Assembly: GCA_018713425.1 (NCBI GenBank)
Contig: DVOT01000258.1
Coordinates: 1-42,884 of the forward strand
Origin: Alectryocaccomicrobium faecavium
GTDB lineage: Bacteria; Bacillota; Clostridia; Christensenellales; Aristaeellaceae
Direction of reading: 5' to 3'
Length of the DNA stretch: 42,884 bases
The notes under the pieces are model-generated. The model searched no databases. It worked only from the letters and a program-made list of their open reading frames with translations, and was not told the DNA's origin. Of the stretch, positions 1-7,855 are shown piece after piece. The translations under genes were made by a program, and so were the position numbers. The first letter of the stretch is position 1; every line of letters starts with the position of its first letter.

Positions 1-698
1 ATGGCCGCTTCCCGCGCGCGGGGCATCAAGCGGTTGGAAACCACAAAATAGTCGATGCGCCACCCCGCGTTGTTCTTGCGCGCGGAGAACATATAGCTCC
101 ACCAGCTATACGCGCCCGTGAGATCCGGATAAAAATGCCGGAAACTGTCCGTGAACCCGCGCGCGAGCAGGGCGGAAAATTTTTCGCGCTCCTGGTCGGT
201 AAAACCCGCGTTCATGTGGTTGGTGGCGGGGTTTTTGAGGTCGATTTCCCGGTGCGCCACATTGAGATCGCCGCAGAGCACGGCGGGCTTTTGCGCATCC
301 AACCGAGCCAAATAGTCCTGGAAATCGTCTTCCCAGCGCATGCGGTAGTCCAGCCGCTTGAGTTCCCGCTGGGAATTGGGCGTGTAGCAATTCACCAGAT
401 AGAAATCCGAAAATTCCAGGGTGATTACGCGCCCCTCGTGGTCGTGCTCCTCGATGCCGATGCCCAGCGATACCGAAAGCGGCTTGGCGCGCGTGAGCAC
501 CGCCGTGCCGGAATAGCCCTTTTTCTCCGCGCTGTTGAAAAAGATTTCATAGCCGTCCAGCGGAATGTCCGCCTGGTGCGGCTCCATCTTGGTCTCCTGC
601 AGGCAGATCACGTCCGCGTCCAGCGCGCGCATGGAATCGGCAAAGCCCTTTTGCAGGCAGGAGCGCAGGCCGTTCACGTTCCAGGATACCAGCTTCAT
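1..698 (-). CDS. exoA: Exodeoxyribonuclease III (AP endonuclease), 3' end beyond window
   Basis: This is a base-excision-repair nuclease that cuts DNA 5' of abasic sites and has 3'-5' exonuclease activity. About 232 codons are visible, starting with MKLVSWNVNGLRS. Family motifs seen in order are WNVNGLRS, the metal ligand in LQETKM, the GDLNVAH motif and RIDYFVVS. The family is usually about 250 residues, so roughly 20 C-terminal residues, including the expected SDHCP motif, lie beyond position 1. The ATG at 698 overlaps the TGA of the upstream acyl-CoA synthetase (ATGA, 695-698), so translation is probably coupled. The gene is the last visible member of the XRE-cupin/acyl-CoA synthetase operon. 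Identity is secure; only the truncation by the window limits it. Confidence 0.95.
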   Translation of the reverse strand, partial: MKLVSWNVNGLRSCLQKGFADSMRALDADVICLQETKMEPHQADIPLDGYEIFFNSAEKKGYSGTAVLTRAKPLSVSLGIGIEEHDHEGRVITLEFSDFYLVNCYTPNSQRELKRLDYRMRWEDDFQDYLARLDAQKPAVLCGDLNVAHREIDLKNPATNHMNAGFTDQEREKFSALLARGFTDSFRHFYPDLTGAYSWWSYMFSARKNNAGWRIDYFVVSNRLMPRAREAA

Positions 699-2344
699 TT
701 CGCTTCGTCTTCCTTTCGCAGCTTGGCGCGCTGGATTTTGCCGGAGACCGTCTTGGGCAATTCCTCCACAAATTCCAGAATGCGGGGGTACTTGTACGGC
801 GCGGTGACCTGCTTCACGTGCCGCTGCAATTCCTTACGCAGTTCGTCCGAAGGCTCGTAGCCCTTGGCCAGCACCACCGTGGCCTTCACCACCTGGCCAC
901 GGTCCGGATCCGGCACGCCCGTGATCGCGCATTCCACCACCGCCGGGTGGCTGATCAGCGCGCTTTCCACCTCGAAGGGGCCGATGCGGTAGCCGGAAGA
1001 CTTAATCACATCGTCCGCCCGGCCAATGAACCAATAGTAGCCCTCTTCATCGCACCAGGCCATGTCGCCCGTGCGGTAGACGCCGCCGGCGAACGCTTCC
1101 CGCGTGCGCTCCTCATCCTTATAATAGCCCACGAACAGGCCCGCCGGGCGGCGCTGGGAAATGTCCACGCAGATTTCGCCCTCTTCGCCGGGTTCCACAT
1201 CGCGGCCCTCGGCGTCGAGCAGGCGGATGTGATAGTGCGGCGAAGGCTTGCCGATGGAGCCGGGCTTGGGCGCCATCCACTTGGGCGTGAGCGCCAGCGG
1301 AGAATTCTCCGTTTGCCCAAAGGCTTCGCGCAGCTCCACGCCCGTGAATTCCTTGAAACGGTAGAACACTTCCGGATTGAGCGGCTCGCCCGCCACCGTG
1401 CCCCACTTGAGCGCGGACAGGTCGTAGGAAGCCATGTCTTCCTTAATCATATAGCGGTAAATCGTGGGCGGCGCGCAGAACGAGGTGACGCGGTATTTTG
1501 CCAGCATGGCGAGCAAATTGTTCGCGTGGAAGCGGTCAAAATCGTACACAAAAAGCGTCGCCCCGCACAGCCACTGACCATAGAATTTGCCCCAGCCGCA
1601 CTTCGCCCAGCCGCTATCCGCCGTGGTAAGGTGGATGGAGTTTTCATCCAAATTGTGCCAGAAGCGCCCGGTGACGATGTGCCCCAGCGGATAGGTGAAG
1701 CTATGCGCCACCATCTTGGGCATGCCCGTGGTGCCCGAGGTGAAGTACATCAGCATGATGTCGTCGTTCGTGTTGGGCCGTGCGGACAAAGCGGGCGCGT
1801 CGCTCGCTTCCTCCATCAGGCGGGAAAAATCCAGGAAACCCTCGCGCGCCCCGCCCAGGCAGGCCGCGGGCACGCCGCACTCCTGCGCGGCGGCAAGCGT
1901 GTGCTCGCACACTTCGTCCTCACCCACGCAGATCACCAGCTTCGCCTCAGAAGCGGAGATGCGGTAAGCAATGTCCTTCTTTTGCAACTGCGCGGTGGCC
2001 GGAATCTGGATGCAGCCCAGCTTCATCAGGCCCAGCGCGATCGCCCAGTATTCCCAGCGGCGCTTGAGCAGCAGGATCACCACATCGCCCTTTTTCAGCC
2101 CCAGCGCCTGGAGCGCGTTCGCGGCCTGGTTGGAAAGGCGGCCGAAATCGCCAAAGGTGAAGATGCGCTCCTCCTGCGCGTCGTTCGTCCAGATCATGGC
2201 GCGCTGGCCGGGGGCCAGGCGCGCGTACTCGTCCATCACATCGTAGGCGAAATTGAAGTTTTCCGGCACCGTATAATCGTAATTGGCGAGGAAATCCTCC
2301 AGGGAATCATAATCCAAGCGGGTAAACCGATCTAACAATTGCAT
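695..2344 (-). CDS. AMP-forming acyl-CoA synthetase
   Basis: This 549-residue protein belongs to the ANL superfamily, which activates a carboxylic acid to an acyl-adenylate and then to the CoA thioester. Visible motifs are the P-loop-like YFTSGTTGMPKM (A3), the EAFGQTE motif (A5), YRTGDMA (A7), the hinge region GRADDVIKSSGYRIGPFEVE (A8) and the C-terminal catalytic lysine in PKTVSGKIQR (A10). All are intact, so the enzyme should be active. It resembles the medium-chain or branched acyl-CoA synthetases (ACSM/MbcS type) more than acetate-specific Acs, because it is shorter than the 650-residue Acs. The substrate cannot be read from sequence. It lies 19 bp downstream of an XRE-cupin regulator that probably controls it, and overlaps exoA by 4 bp. 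Confidence 0.9.
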   Translation of the reverse strand: MQLLDRFTRLDYDSLEDFLANYDYTVPENFNFAYDVMDEYARLAPGQRAMIWTNDAQEERIFTFGDFGRLSNQAANALQALGLKKGDVVILLLKRRWEYWAIALGLMKLGCIQIPATAQLQKKDIAYRISASEAKLVICVGEDEVCEHTLAAAQECGVPAACLGGAREGFLDFSRLMEEASDAPALSARPNTNDDIMLMYFTSGTTGMPKMVAHSFTYPLGHIVTGRFWHNLDENSIHLTTADSGWAKCGWGKFYGQWLCGATLFVYDFDRFHANNLLAMLAKYRVTSFCAPPTIYRYMIKEDMASYDLSALKWGTVAGEPLNPEVFYRFKEFTGVELREAFGQTENSPLALTPKWMAPKPGSIGKPSPHYHIRLLDAEGRDVEPGEEGEICVDISQRRPAGLFVGYYKDEERTREAFAGGVYRTGDMAWCDEEGYYWFIGRADDVIKSSGYRIGPFEVESALISHPAVVECAITGVPDPDRGQVVKATVVLAKGYEPSDELRKELQRHVKQVTAPYKYPRILEFVEELPKTVSGKIQRAKLRKEDEAK

Positions 2345-2363
2345 GTAAGCTCCCTCTTCTTTA

Positions 2364-2918
2364 TCACGGAATCACAATCGCAAGGAACCTGCACGCTTCG
2401 TCGCCAATGGCCTGCATGGCGTGGGGATGGATCGAATCGTAATATGCCGAATCGCCCGGGAGCAATTCCATGGTCTGGTTGCCCACCTTCAGGCGCAATT
2501 TTCCTTCCAGCACATAATCGAACTCGTGCCCGGAATGGCTGTTCGTTTCCATCTTGGCGTTTGCCCCCGGCACAACGGTGACCAGCAGAGGCTCAACCTT
2601 GCGATGATTGAAATTGTATGCAAGATTTTTGTATATATAATGCTCTGCGCGGGTGATATCCACGCCCATATTTTTGCGGGTGAGCGCGCACACGGAAAGG
2701 CGCGGTGCTTCGCCCGTGAGCACAGTGGTCGTGTCCACGCCGAAGAGCGCCGAAAACTTGAGCAGGAAGCTGATGGGAATGTCCACACTGCCGCTCTCGT
2801 AAGCGCTGTATTCCGCCTCGCTCACGCCGGTTGCCGCGGCAGCCTCCGCAACCGTGTAGTCCGAAATTTCACGCAACGCTTTGAGCCGGGTAGCAATCTG
2901 CATCACCTGATCGGACAT
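2364..2918 (-). CDS. XRE-family regulator with C-terminal cupin domain
   Basis: This 184-residue protein has an N-terminal lambda-repressor-type helix-turn-helix (about residues 8-65, with TVAEAAAATGVSEAEYSAYESG) and a C-terminal cupin barrel (about 105-184, with HSGHEFDYVLEGKL and LLPGDSAYYDSIHPHA). Such proteins bind DNA through the HTH and sense a small molecule through the cupin. The start is fixed by a near-perfect ribosome binding site (GGAGGTGA) just upstream of 2918. It is the first gene of a minus-strand operon, followed after 19 bp by the acyl-CoA synthetase, so its ligand may be an organic acid or acyl compound. That last point is inference from position. Confidence 0.88.
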   Translation of the reverse strand: MSDQVMQIATRLKALREISDYTVAEAAAATGVSEAEYSAYESGSVDIPISFLLKFSALFGVDTTTVLTGEAPRLSVCALTRKNMGVDITRAEHYIYKNLAYNFNHRKVEPLLVTVVPGANAKMETNSHSGHEFDYVLEGKLRLKVGNQTMELLPGDSAYYDSIHPHAMQAIGDEACRFLAIVIP

Positions 2919-2944
2919 GGTATCACCTCCAAAATATTCACCTA

Positions 2945-2950
2945 ATTATA
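2945..2950 (-). promoter_or_regulatory. Probable -10 box of the XRE-cupin operon
   Basis: A perfect TATAAT reads on the minus strand 27 bp upstream of the XRE-cupin start. The matching -35 position (17 bp upstream) is poor, which fits a regulated or autoregulated promoter. The remaining gap up to spoIVB (about 2951-3174) shows no gene and no clear hairpin; I could not identify a convincing sigma-F or sigma-G promoter for spoIVB in it. Confidence 0.45.
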
Positions 2951-3174
2951 GTATAAATCCTGCGCGGTAAACGCACAAGGGCACGCGCCGTTAAGAATTT
3001 ATGTAGGAATGCGGGGCGAAAAAATTTGGCGGTTTTTTCCATTTGCCGCAAATCGTTAGATTCGCAAGCAGCCGGAACAATTCGCCGCGAATTTGCCAGC
3101 ATACCGTGGCGGCGCTTCGGAAAGCTTATCAAAAGCGGCGCGAGGCGCGCCAGCTCAAGTAAGGGAATGATGGC

Positions 3175-4176
3175 ATGTACAAGCGGCGATTTTTTCTTCC
3201 ACTCCTCCTGATTTTGTCCATTGCGCTGCTGGGGGCGGCAGCGCAGGCAGAAGACGTTTATGTGGTACCCGGCGGGCAATCCGTGGGCGTGGCCGTCGCA
3301 ACCGAGGGATTGGTTGTGATTGGCAATTCCGATTTGGGCAATGTGCCCAGTCCGGCGCGGCTGGCGGGCCTGCGCGCGGGCGACCGGCTGCTCTCTCTCG
3401 ATGGCGAAGAAATTACCAGCGCGGAGCATCTGGCCTATTTGCTGGACGGCAAAACGGAGGCGACGCTCACCGTGGCGCGCGACGGCGAAATTTTCCAGGT
3501 AGAAGCGCGGCCCGTGAAGGACGCGCGCGATGGCGTCAATCGCCTGGGCGTGTGGGTGCGCGATAGCGCGGCGGGCGTGGGCACGCTTTCTTTTTATGAT
3601 CCGCAAACGCTGCGCTATGGCGCGCTTGGCCACGCCATCACGGATGTGGACACTGGTACCATTCTTTCCGTAGACAGAGGACTTTTATACGGCGCGCAGG
3701 TGGTGGACGTGCACCGCGGCGCGAGCGGCGAACCGGGCGAGCTAATCGGTCAGTTCCAGATTTCTGGCGACGCGGCCGGCGTCATCGAAAAAAACACGCC
3801 GTTTGGCGTGTTTGGCGCGCTGGACGAGGGCATGGAAAACGGCCTGTTTGGCGCCATGCCCCTAGCCGAACCCGACGAAGTGAAAACCGGCTCCGCGCAA
3901 CTTCTCACCACACTGGATGATGGCGGCGTGCACGCCTACGATTGCGAAATCACCCGCTGCGCGCGCCAAAGCGAACCCCAAACGCGCGGCATGACCATCC
4001 GCGTCACGGATGAAGAACTGCTAAAAACCACCGGCGGCATTGCGCAGGGTATGAGCGGCTCGCCCATTTTGCAAGATGGCAAGCTGGTGGGCGTGGTGAC
4101 GCATGTGTTCCTGGGCGATCCGCAGCAGGGCTACGCGGTGTACGCCCGCTGGATGTACGACCAGATGGCGGCTTAG
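3175..4176 (+). CDS. spoIVB: SpoIVB serine peptidase (S55 family)
   Basis: SpoIVB is made in the forespore, secreted into the intermembrane space and cleaves SpoIVFA, which triggers pro-sigma-K processing in the mother cell. The 333-residue protein has an N-terminal signal or anchor (residues 5-24), a PDZ domain (about 36-110) and the S55 peptidase domain. The catalytic triad of the Bacillus enzyme (His236, Asp363, Ser378) is matched by His153 in LGHAITD, Asp279 in RVTDEE and Ser294 in QGMSGSP, with the 15-residue Asp-Ser spacing preserved exactly. It is shorter than the about 425-residue Bacillus protein, mainly at the N-terminus. As in other endospore formers it lies directly upstream of spo0A. 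AAGGGA precedes the ATG by 8 nt. Confidence 0.96.
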   Translation: MYKRRFFLPLLLILSIALLGAAAQAEDVYVVPGGQSVGVAVATEGLVVIGNSDLGNVPSPARLAGLRAGDRLLSLDGEEITSAEHLAYLLDGKTEATLTVARDGEIFQVEARPVKDARDGVNRLGVWVRDSAAGVGTLSFYDPQTLRYGALGHAITDVDTGTILSVDRGLLYGAQVVDVHRGASGEPGELIGQFQISGDAAGVIEKNTPFGVFGALDEGMENGLFGAMPLAEPDEVKTGSAQLLTTLDDGGVHAYDCEITRCARQSEPQTRGMTIRVTDEELLKTTGGIAQGMSGSPILQDGKLVGVVTHVFLGDPQQGYAVYARWMYDQMAA

Positions 4177-4193
4177 CGCGTTTTCCGGGGCTA

Positions 4194-4226
4194 CCCAAAT
4201 TGGCCTGAAACGCAGGCCAATTTGGG
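4194..4226. terminator. 14-bp perfect hairpin between spoIVB and spo0A
   Basis: A 14-bp inverted repeat (CCCAAATTGGCCTG at 4194-4207 and its complement at 4213-4226) surrounds a 5-nt loop, 18 bp after the spoIVB stop. No T-run follows, so it is either a weak terminator or an RNA-stabilising 3' structure. It separates spoIVB from the promoter of the spo0A-like gene. Confidence 0.55.
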
Positions 4227-4268
4227 CATAAGTTCACAAAAACCATCAGTATTAAATCCCGTGGTTTT

Positions 4269-4297
4269 GAAGGATTTTCCTTTGCCCTGTCGAATTG
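4269..4297 (+). promoter_or_regulatory. Sigma-H-type promoter with overlapping 0A box for spo0A
   Basis: GAAGGATTT (4269-4277) fits the sigma-H -35 consensus RNAGGAWWW. After 11 bp, GTCGAATTG (4289-4297) matches the -10 consensus RNNGAATWW in all but the last base. A perfect 0A box (TGTCGAA, 4288-4294) overlaps the -10. In Bacillus subtilis the sporulation promoter of spo0A is sigma-H-dependent and carries 0A boxes, so this layout is that expected for an autoregulated spo0A. Transcription would start near 4304, which supports the ATG at 4324 as the translation start. Confidence 0.65.
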
Positions 4298-4323
4298 TTT
4301 TTTCGGTAGAGGAGGGCGGTGCC

Positions 4324-5010
4324 ATGCGTACGCTCAAAACAGCAGTCTGTATGGAATGCGACGCGGAAGCGCTGCTGGGCAAGCTGGGCGTGCGCACGCT
4401 TGCAGTGTGCCAAACCTTCAAAGACCTTATAACGCTGCTGGGCTACCGGCCAGATGTGATTGTGGCGGCGGGGCCGGCCGATCTGGCAGATCGCATCCGC
4501 GCGCGGGAACTGGCGACGTATCCGGCGGTGATCTTCACCCAAGCGCAACCGGAGGGCAGGCTCAATTGCCTGCACGCCAGCCTTTCGCCCGAGAGCTTGG
4601 GACAGGCGCTTTGGGATTTGCGGCTGGGTCAGCAGCGCGCACCGGATGGCGCAAGGGAAGCGGCCCTGGATTTGCTCACGCAACTGGGCGTGGCGGAGGG
4701 CTTAGGACGCGATATGCTGCTGGAGGCGATTTTGTTTGCCTATCTGAACCGCAAATTGCTGGAAGATATGATGGGCGGCCTGTACGCGCTGGTGGGCGAG
4801 CGGTTTCAAGCCACGGCGGTGTACGCAAAGCAGCGCATATACCGCGCGATTGAGCGCGCATGGACTCGGGGCAACGTGCAGGCGCAATATGATTTGTTCC
4901 TCAACACCATCGACGACAGGCGCGCGAAGCCGACCAATACGGAAATGATCGCGCTGATTGCGGATATACTACGCTTGGAGGGATATGAATGGCGAACATC
5001 CAACGGGTAG
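4324..5010 (+). CDS. spo0A: Divergent Spo0A-like sporulation regulator with degenerate receiver
   Basis: The C-terminal half (about residues 112-228) is clearly the Spo0A effector domain: it has the LLEAI helix, RAIERAWTRGN, and the AKPTNTEMIALIADILRLE signature. The N-terminal half (1-101) keeps receiver-like length but lacks the features needed for phosphotransfer. PDVIVAAG (43-50) has alanine where the phospho-acceptor Asp should follow PDVLV. The N-terminal acidic pair is reduced to ECD, and no LKPF-type conserved lysine is visible. The recognition helix also differs: residues that align with Bacillus Arg211, Glu213, Arg214 and Arg217 are Tyr167, Lys169, Gln170 and Tyr173. The protein is short (228 against about 265). 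GAGGAGG at 4309 decides the ATG. Position after spoIVB and its sigma-H/0A promoter mark it as the spo0A locus. Either it is a phosphorylation-independent Spo0A or a paralogue with a canonical copy elsewhere. Confidence 0.85.
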   Translation: MRTLKTAVCMECDAEALLGKLGVRTLAVCQTFKDLITLLGYRPDVIVAAGPADLADRIRARELATYPAVIFTQAQPEGRLNCLHASLSPESLGQALWDLRLGQQRAPDGAREAALDLLTQLGVAEGLGRDMLLEAILFAYLNRKLLEDMMGGLYALVGERFQATAVYAKQRIYRAIERAWTRGNVQAQYDLFLNTIDDRRAKPTNTEMIALIADILRLEGYEWRTSNG

Positions 5011-6161
5011 CGTTGATTGTGCTCGACGCCGTGGGCGCGGGCGCACAGGCGGATTCTGAAAAATATGGGGATGCGGGCGCGAATACGCTCAAACACGTGG
5101 TAGAAACATGCCGCCCTTCTATCCCGAATCTGGAGGAATTGGGGTTGCTGGCCACCATCGGGCAGGTGGATGAGGAAGAACCTCCCATTGGCAATTATGG
5201 CGTTATGCGCGCCAAGGCCGCGGGGAAGGACACCATCACCGGCCACTGGGAAATCGCAGGGCTCACGCTGAAAGAGCCGTTCCCCACGTTCCCGAACGGC
5301 TTCCCCGCCGAATTGATCGAGGAATTCGAGCGGGAAAGCGGCATGCAGGTGATCGGCAACAAGGCGGCTTCCGGCACGGAAATCATCGAGGAACTGGGCC
5401 CGGAGCATTTGATGACCGGCAAACTGATCGTTTACACATCGGCGGATAGCGTGTTCCAGATCGCCGCGCACGAGGCCATTGTGCCGCCCATGGAACTGTG
5501 GCACATTTGCCGCATTGCCCGCCGCGTTTGCAAGGGCAAATATGGCGTGGCTCGCGTGATCGCGCGCCCGTTCATCGGCACGCCGGGCGCGTTTGAGCGC
5601 ACGGCCAACCGCCGCGATTTTTCCGTGGATCCGCTGGGCACCACGCTGCTGGACGCGCTCTATGGCGAGGGCTATGATGTGTATGGCGTGGGCAAAATTG
5701 AGGATATCTTCAACCACCGCGGCATCACGGCCTCCAACCACGCCTCTGGCAACGAGGAATGCACAAACGCCGTGATCGAAGCGCTGAAAAAGCCGCACTG
5801 GAAGGGCCTGCTGTTCGCCAACCTGGTGGATACGGATATGCTCTATGGGCACCGGAACGATCCCGAGGGCTTTGCCCGCTGCCTGGAAGCGTTCGATCAG
5901 CGCCTGCCGGAAATCCTGCGCTTGCTCGGTGAGCGCGGCATGTTGATCATCACTGCGGATCACGGCTGCGATCCCACCACCCCTGGCACGGATCACACGC
6001 GCGAAAGTGTGCCGGTTCTGGTGTGGGGCCTGGGCTTGCAGGAAGGCGTGAATCTTGGTGTGCGCGCCACGTTCGCGGATGTTTCGGCCACCATTTTGGA
6101 GGCGCTGGGCGCCAAGGCCCGGCTGGATGGCGAATCCTTCTATTCGCAAATTCGCCTGTAA
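4989..6161 (+). CDS. deoB: Phosphopentomutase
   Basis: DeoB interconverts (deoxy)ribose-1-phosphate and (deoxy)ribose-5-phosphate in nucleoside catabolism. The 390-residue protein is full length and keeps the alkaline-phosphatase-superfamily metal and catalytic motifs: LIVLDAVGAGAQADS near the N-terminus, TSADSVFQIAAHE around the phosphorylated Thr/Ser, NLVDTDMLYGHRND, and the C-terminal ITADHGCDPTTPGTDHTRE. The ATG at 4989 lies inside the 3' end of spo0A (22-bp overlap) and is preceded by GGAGG at 4978-4982, so the two genes are co-transcribed and possibly coupled. A hairpin at 6185-6213 probably ends the unit. Confidence 0.97.
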   Translation: MANIQRVALIVLDAVGAGAQADSEKYGDAGANTLKHVVETCRPSIPNLEELGLLATIGQVDEEEPPIGNYGVMRAKAAGKDTITGHWEIAGLTLKEPFPTFPNGFPAELIEEFERESGMQVIGNKAASGTEIIEELGPEHLMTGKLIVYTSADSVFQIAAHEAIVPPMELWHICRIARRVCKGKYGVARVIARPFIGTPGAFERTANRRDFSVDPLGTTLLDALYGEGYDVYGVGKIEDIFNHRGITASNHASGNEECTNAVIEALKKPHWKGLLFANLVDTDMLYGHRNDPEGFARCLEAFDQRLPEILRLLGERGMLIITADHGCDPTTPGTDHTRESVPVLVWGLGLQEGVNLGVRATFADVSATILEALGAKARLDGESFYSQIRL

Positions 6162-6184
6162 AATTCGTTTATTACGCATGATGC

Positions 6185-6213
6185 GCGCCCCGCAGAGCTT
6201 TTCTGTGGGGCGC
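6185..6213 (+). terminator. Probable terminator after deoB
   Basis: A 12-bp GC-rich stem (GCGCCCCGCAGA at 6185-6196 with its partner at 6202-6213, one G-U pair) has a 5-nt loop and a short, weak T tract (ATGTTT). It starts 24 bp after the deoB stop. The following stretch to 6340 shows no gene or obvious structure. Confidence 0.7.
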
Positions 6214-6342
6214 AATGTTTAATCGGCGGTCGCTTGCTTAAAGCAATGTGCAAAGGCCGCTATTGCCGGTTGGGGTCAAACTCTGGGGAATCGATATGAA
6301 AGCATATGGAACACTAGAGAAAAAGCACAAAAGAACAAGCAA

Positions 6343-6368
6343 AAACCGCCTTTCTACAGGCGGTTTTT
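6343..6368 (-). terminator. Terminator of tRNA-Val (bidirectional)
   Basis: AAACCGCC and GGCGGTTT form an inverted repeat around TTTCTACA-type loop sequence. On the minus strand the stem is followed by TTTTT directly after the tRNA CCA end. The A/T symmetry means it could also stop plus-strand transcription coming from deoB. Confidence 0.85.
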
Positions 6369-6445
6369 TGGTGGGGTTAAATGGGCTCGAACCATCGACC
6401 TTTACGATGTCAACGTAACGCTCTAACCAACTGAGCTATAACCCC
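6369..6445 (-). tRNA. tRNA-Val (anticodon GAC)
   Basis: The minus strand folds as a complete cloverleaf: acceptor GGGGTTA/TAACCCC, D arm GCTC...GAGC, anticodon stem TTACG/CGTAA with loop TTGACAT (anticodon GAC, reading GUC/GUU), and a T arm with loop TTCGAGC. Discriminator A at 6372 is followed by an encoded CCA (6371-6369). It has its own promoter (6459-6487) and terminator (6343-6368), so it is a single-gene transcription unit. Confidence 0.96.
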
Positions 6446-6458
6446 AGACGCATAGAAT

Positions 6459-6487
6459 AGTATACACGATAAAACGTGGTTTGTCAA
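6459..6487 (-). promoter_or_regulatory. Sigma-A promoter of tRNA-Val
   Basis: On the minus strand TTGACA (6487-6482) is separated by exactly 17 bp from TATACT (6464-6459). The predicted start near 6452 lies a few bases before the mature tRNA 5' end at 6445. Confidence 0.9.
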
Positions 6488-6606
6488 TCCCCCGGAAGAA
6501 AAAATTTGCGCGAAAGGCGCGCGACGCGCCAAATCGCAGGGCGGGGAAGCGCAAATCTACGCGAACCAAGGAACGGCAGGAAGAATTGCCCGCGGGGGAG
6601 CGGCCA

Positions 6607-7809
6607 TTATTCTTCCAGCCGGTAATAGAGCTGCCGCCCGGCGGTATCGCTCACGCGGATGGCGGGCACGCCCATGTGGATGGGAAAATGCATCGTGAAA
6701 TCCATCTGTCCCCGGTTTTTGTGCGTACGCATTGCCTCCGCCATGGCGTGGAACGCGCCATCGAGGAAATAGCCTGCGGCCCAGGCGTCCACCCGATCCA
6801 GCCCGCCGTCGAAATCGCACAAATGGAAAATGTAATCCGCGATGCCCGTGGAAAATTCGGCATTGAGGGCGCAGGGCTCCTGGCTGGCCGTGCCGAAGAA
6901 CGTGCTGGCCGCGCCGGAGAGCATGCGCATGGCCGCTGCCGCCGCGCGCGGGCTCTGATCCACGCCGAAAAAGCGGCGGCCCAGCGCGCTGGCCGCGCTG
7001 AGGAACGCGCCCGAACCGCACATCAAGTCCGCCACCAAATCGCCCTCGCGCGAGGCGCATTTGAGGATGCGTTCCAGCAGCGCGGCAGGCTTTTGCCCAT
7101 CGTAGCCACTGCGGCGCGGATCGCGCTGCTGCATGTGGCTCACATCGTCCCACACGTCGCTGGGGGGAACGGGCTCATCGTCGTAATACGTGTAAACCTT
7201 GCCCGCCGTGCGCACCGAGCGGTACACGCGCCCATCCGCGTCCACATGGCGCTTGAGATGGTTATCGCGCGCGCCGCGCGCGGTCGCCACGGCTTCGGCG
7301 TCGAAAAACAGGTTTTTGGATTTGCGGTAGAAAAAAATGTTGTCGTGCTTGCGGCTGAAATGGCGGCGGGAACGGCCCCCGGTCTGGTAAGCCCAGATGA
7401 TCTCGTTCACGAAATTGCGCGCGCCAAACACCTCATCCAAAAGCAGGCGCAAGTGCGCGCTCCTGTGCCAATCGCAGTGCAAAAAAATGGCCCCTTCTTC
7501 CGATAGCAGCTCGCGCGCGCCTACGAGCGTCGCGCGCATCAGGCGCAGATATTCCTCCAGGGGCAGGGTATCCTCATAGGCTGGCAAGCACTGCGAAGCG
7601 CTCACGCCCTGCCAATCGGCCGCGCCCTGTTTCATGCGCAGACAAAACGCGTCCCCAGTGCCAAACGGGGGATCGATATAGATCAATTGCACCTTGCCCG
7701 CGAATTCTTCCAGCAATGCGGGCAAAATTCCCGTCAATTCCGCCAGGTAAAACCGCCCGCCCGGGCCTTCGCCCGCGCGTTCCTCCCGCTGCGGATAAAA
7801 CTGCATCAT
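6607..7809 (-). CDS. Orphan beta-class site-specific DNA methyltransferase
   Basis: This 400-residue SAM-dependent amino-methyltransferase (N6-adenine or N4-cytosine) has catalytic motif IV (IYIDPPFGTG, residues 43-51) ahead of the SAM-binding motif I (ADLMCGSGAFL, 260-270), which is the circularly permuted beta-class order. AYQTGGRSRRHFSRKHDNIFFY (about 140-161) is a region typical of type III-like and CcrM-like enzymes. About 110 residues follow motif I, an extension I do not recognise. No restriction endonuclease or specificity subunit lies nearby, so it is probably a solitary epigenetic methylase or housekeeping methylase. GAGGAAG precedes tandem ATGs at 7809 and 7806. It follows the heparinase-like gene by 46 bp on the same strand. 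Target sequence cannot be inferred. Confidence 0.88.
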   Translation of the reverse strand: MMQFYPQREERAGEGPGGRFYLAELTGILPALLEEFAGKVQLIYIDPPFGTGDAFCLRMKQGAADWQGVSASQCLPAYEDTLPLEEYLRLMRATLVGARELLSEEGAIFLHCDWHRSAHLRLLLDEVFGARNFVNEIIWAYQTGGRSRRHFSRKHDNIFFYRKSKNLFFDAEAVATARGARDNHLKRHVDADGRVYRSVRTAGKVYTYYDDEPVPPSDVWDDVSHMQQRDPRRSGYDGQKPAALLERILKCASREGDLVADLMCGSGAFLSAASALGRRFFGVDQSPRAAAAAMRMLSGAASTFFGTASQEPCALNAEFSTGIADYIFHLCDFDGGLDRVDAWAAGYFLDGAFHAMAEAMRTHKNRGQMDFTMHFPIHMGVPAIRVSDTAGRQLYYRLEE

Positions 7810-7855
7810 CGGTATCTTCCTCTCGCCAGAGCGTATATGCTGCTTCCTGCCGGCG

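Noticed and set aside
2951..3174. Sigma-G or sigma-F promoter for spoIVB
   Set aside because: I could not find -35/-10 pairs at the correct spacing that match the consensus well enough.
4806..6215. A 469-codon minus-strand frame over deoB and spo0A
   Set aside because: Antisense shadow of deoB; arginine/histidine-rich composition and no family features.
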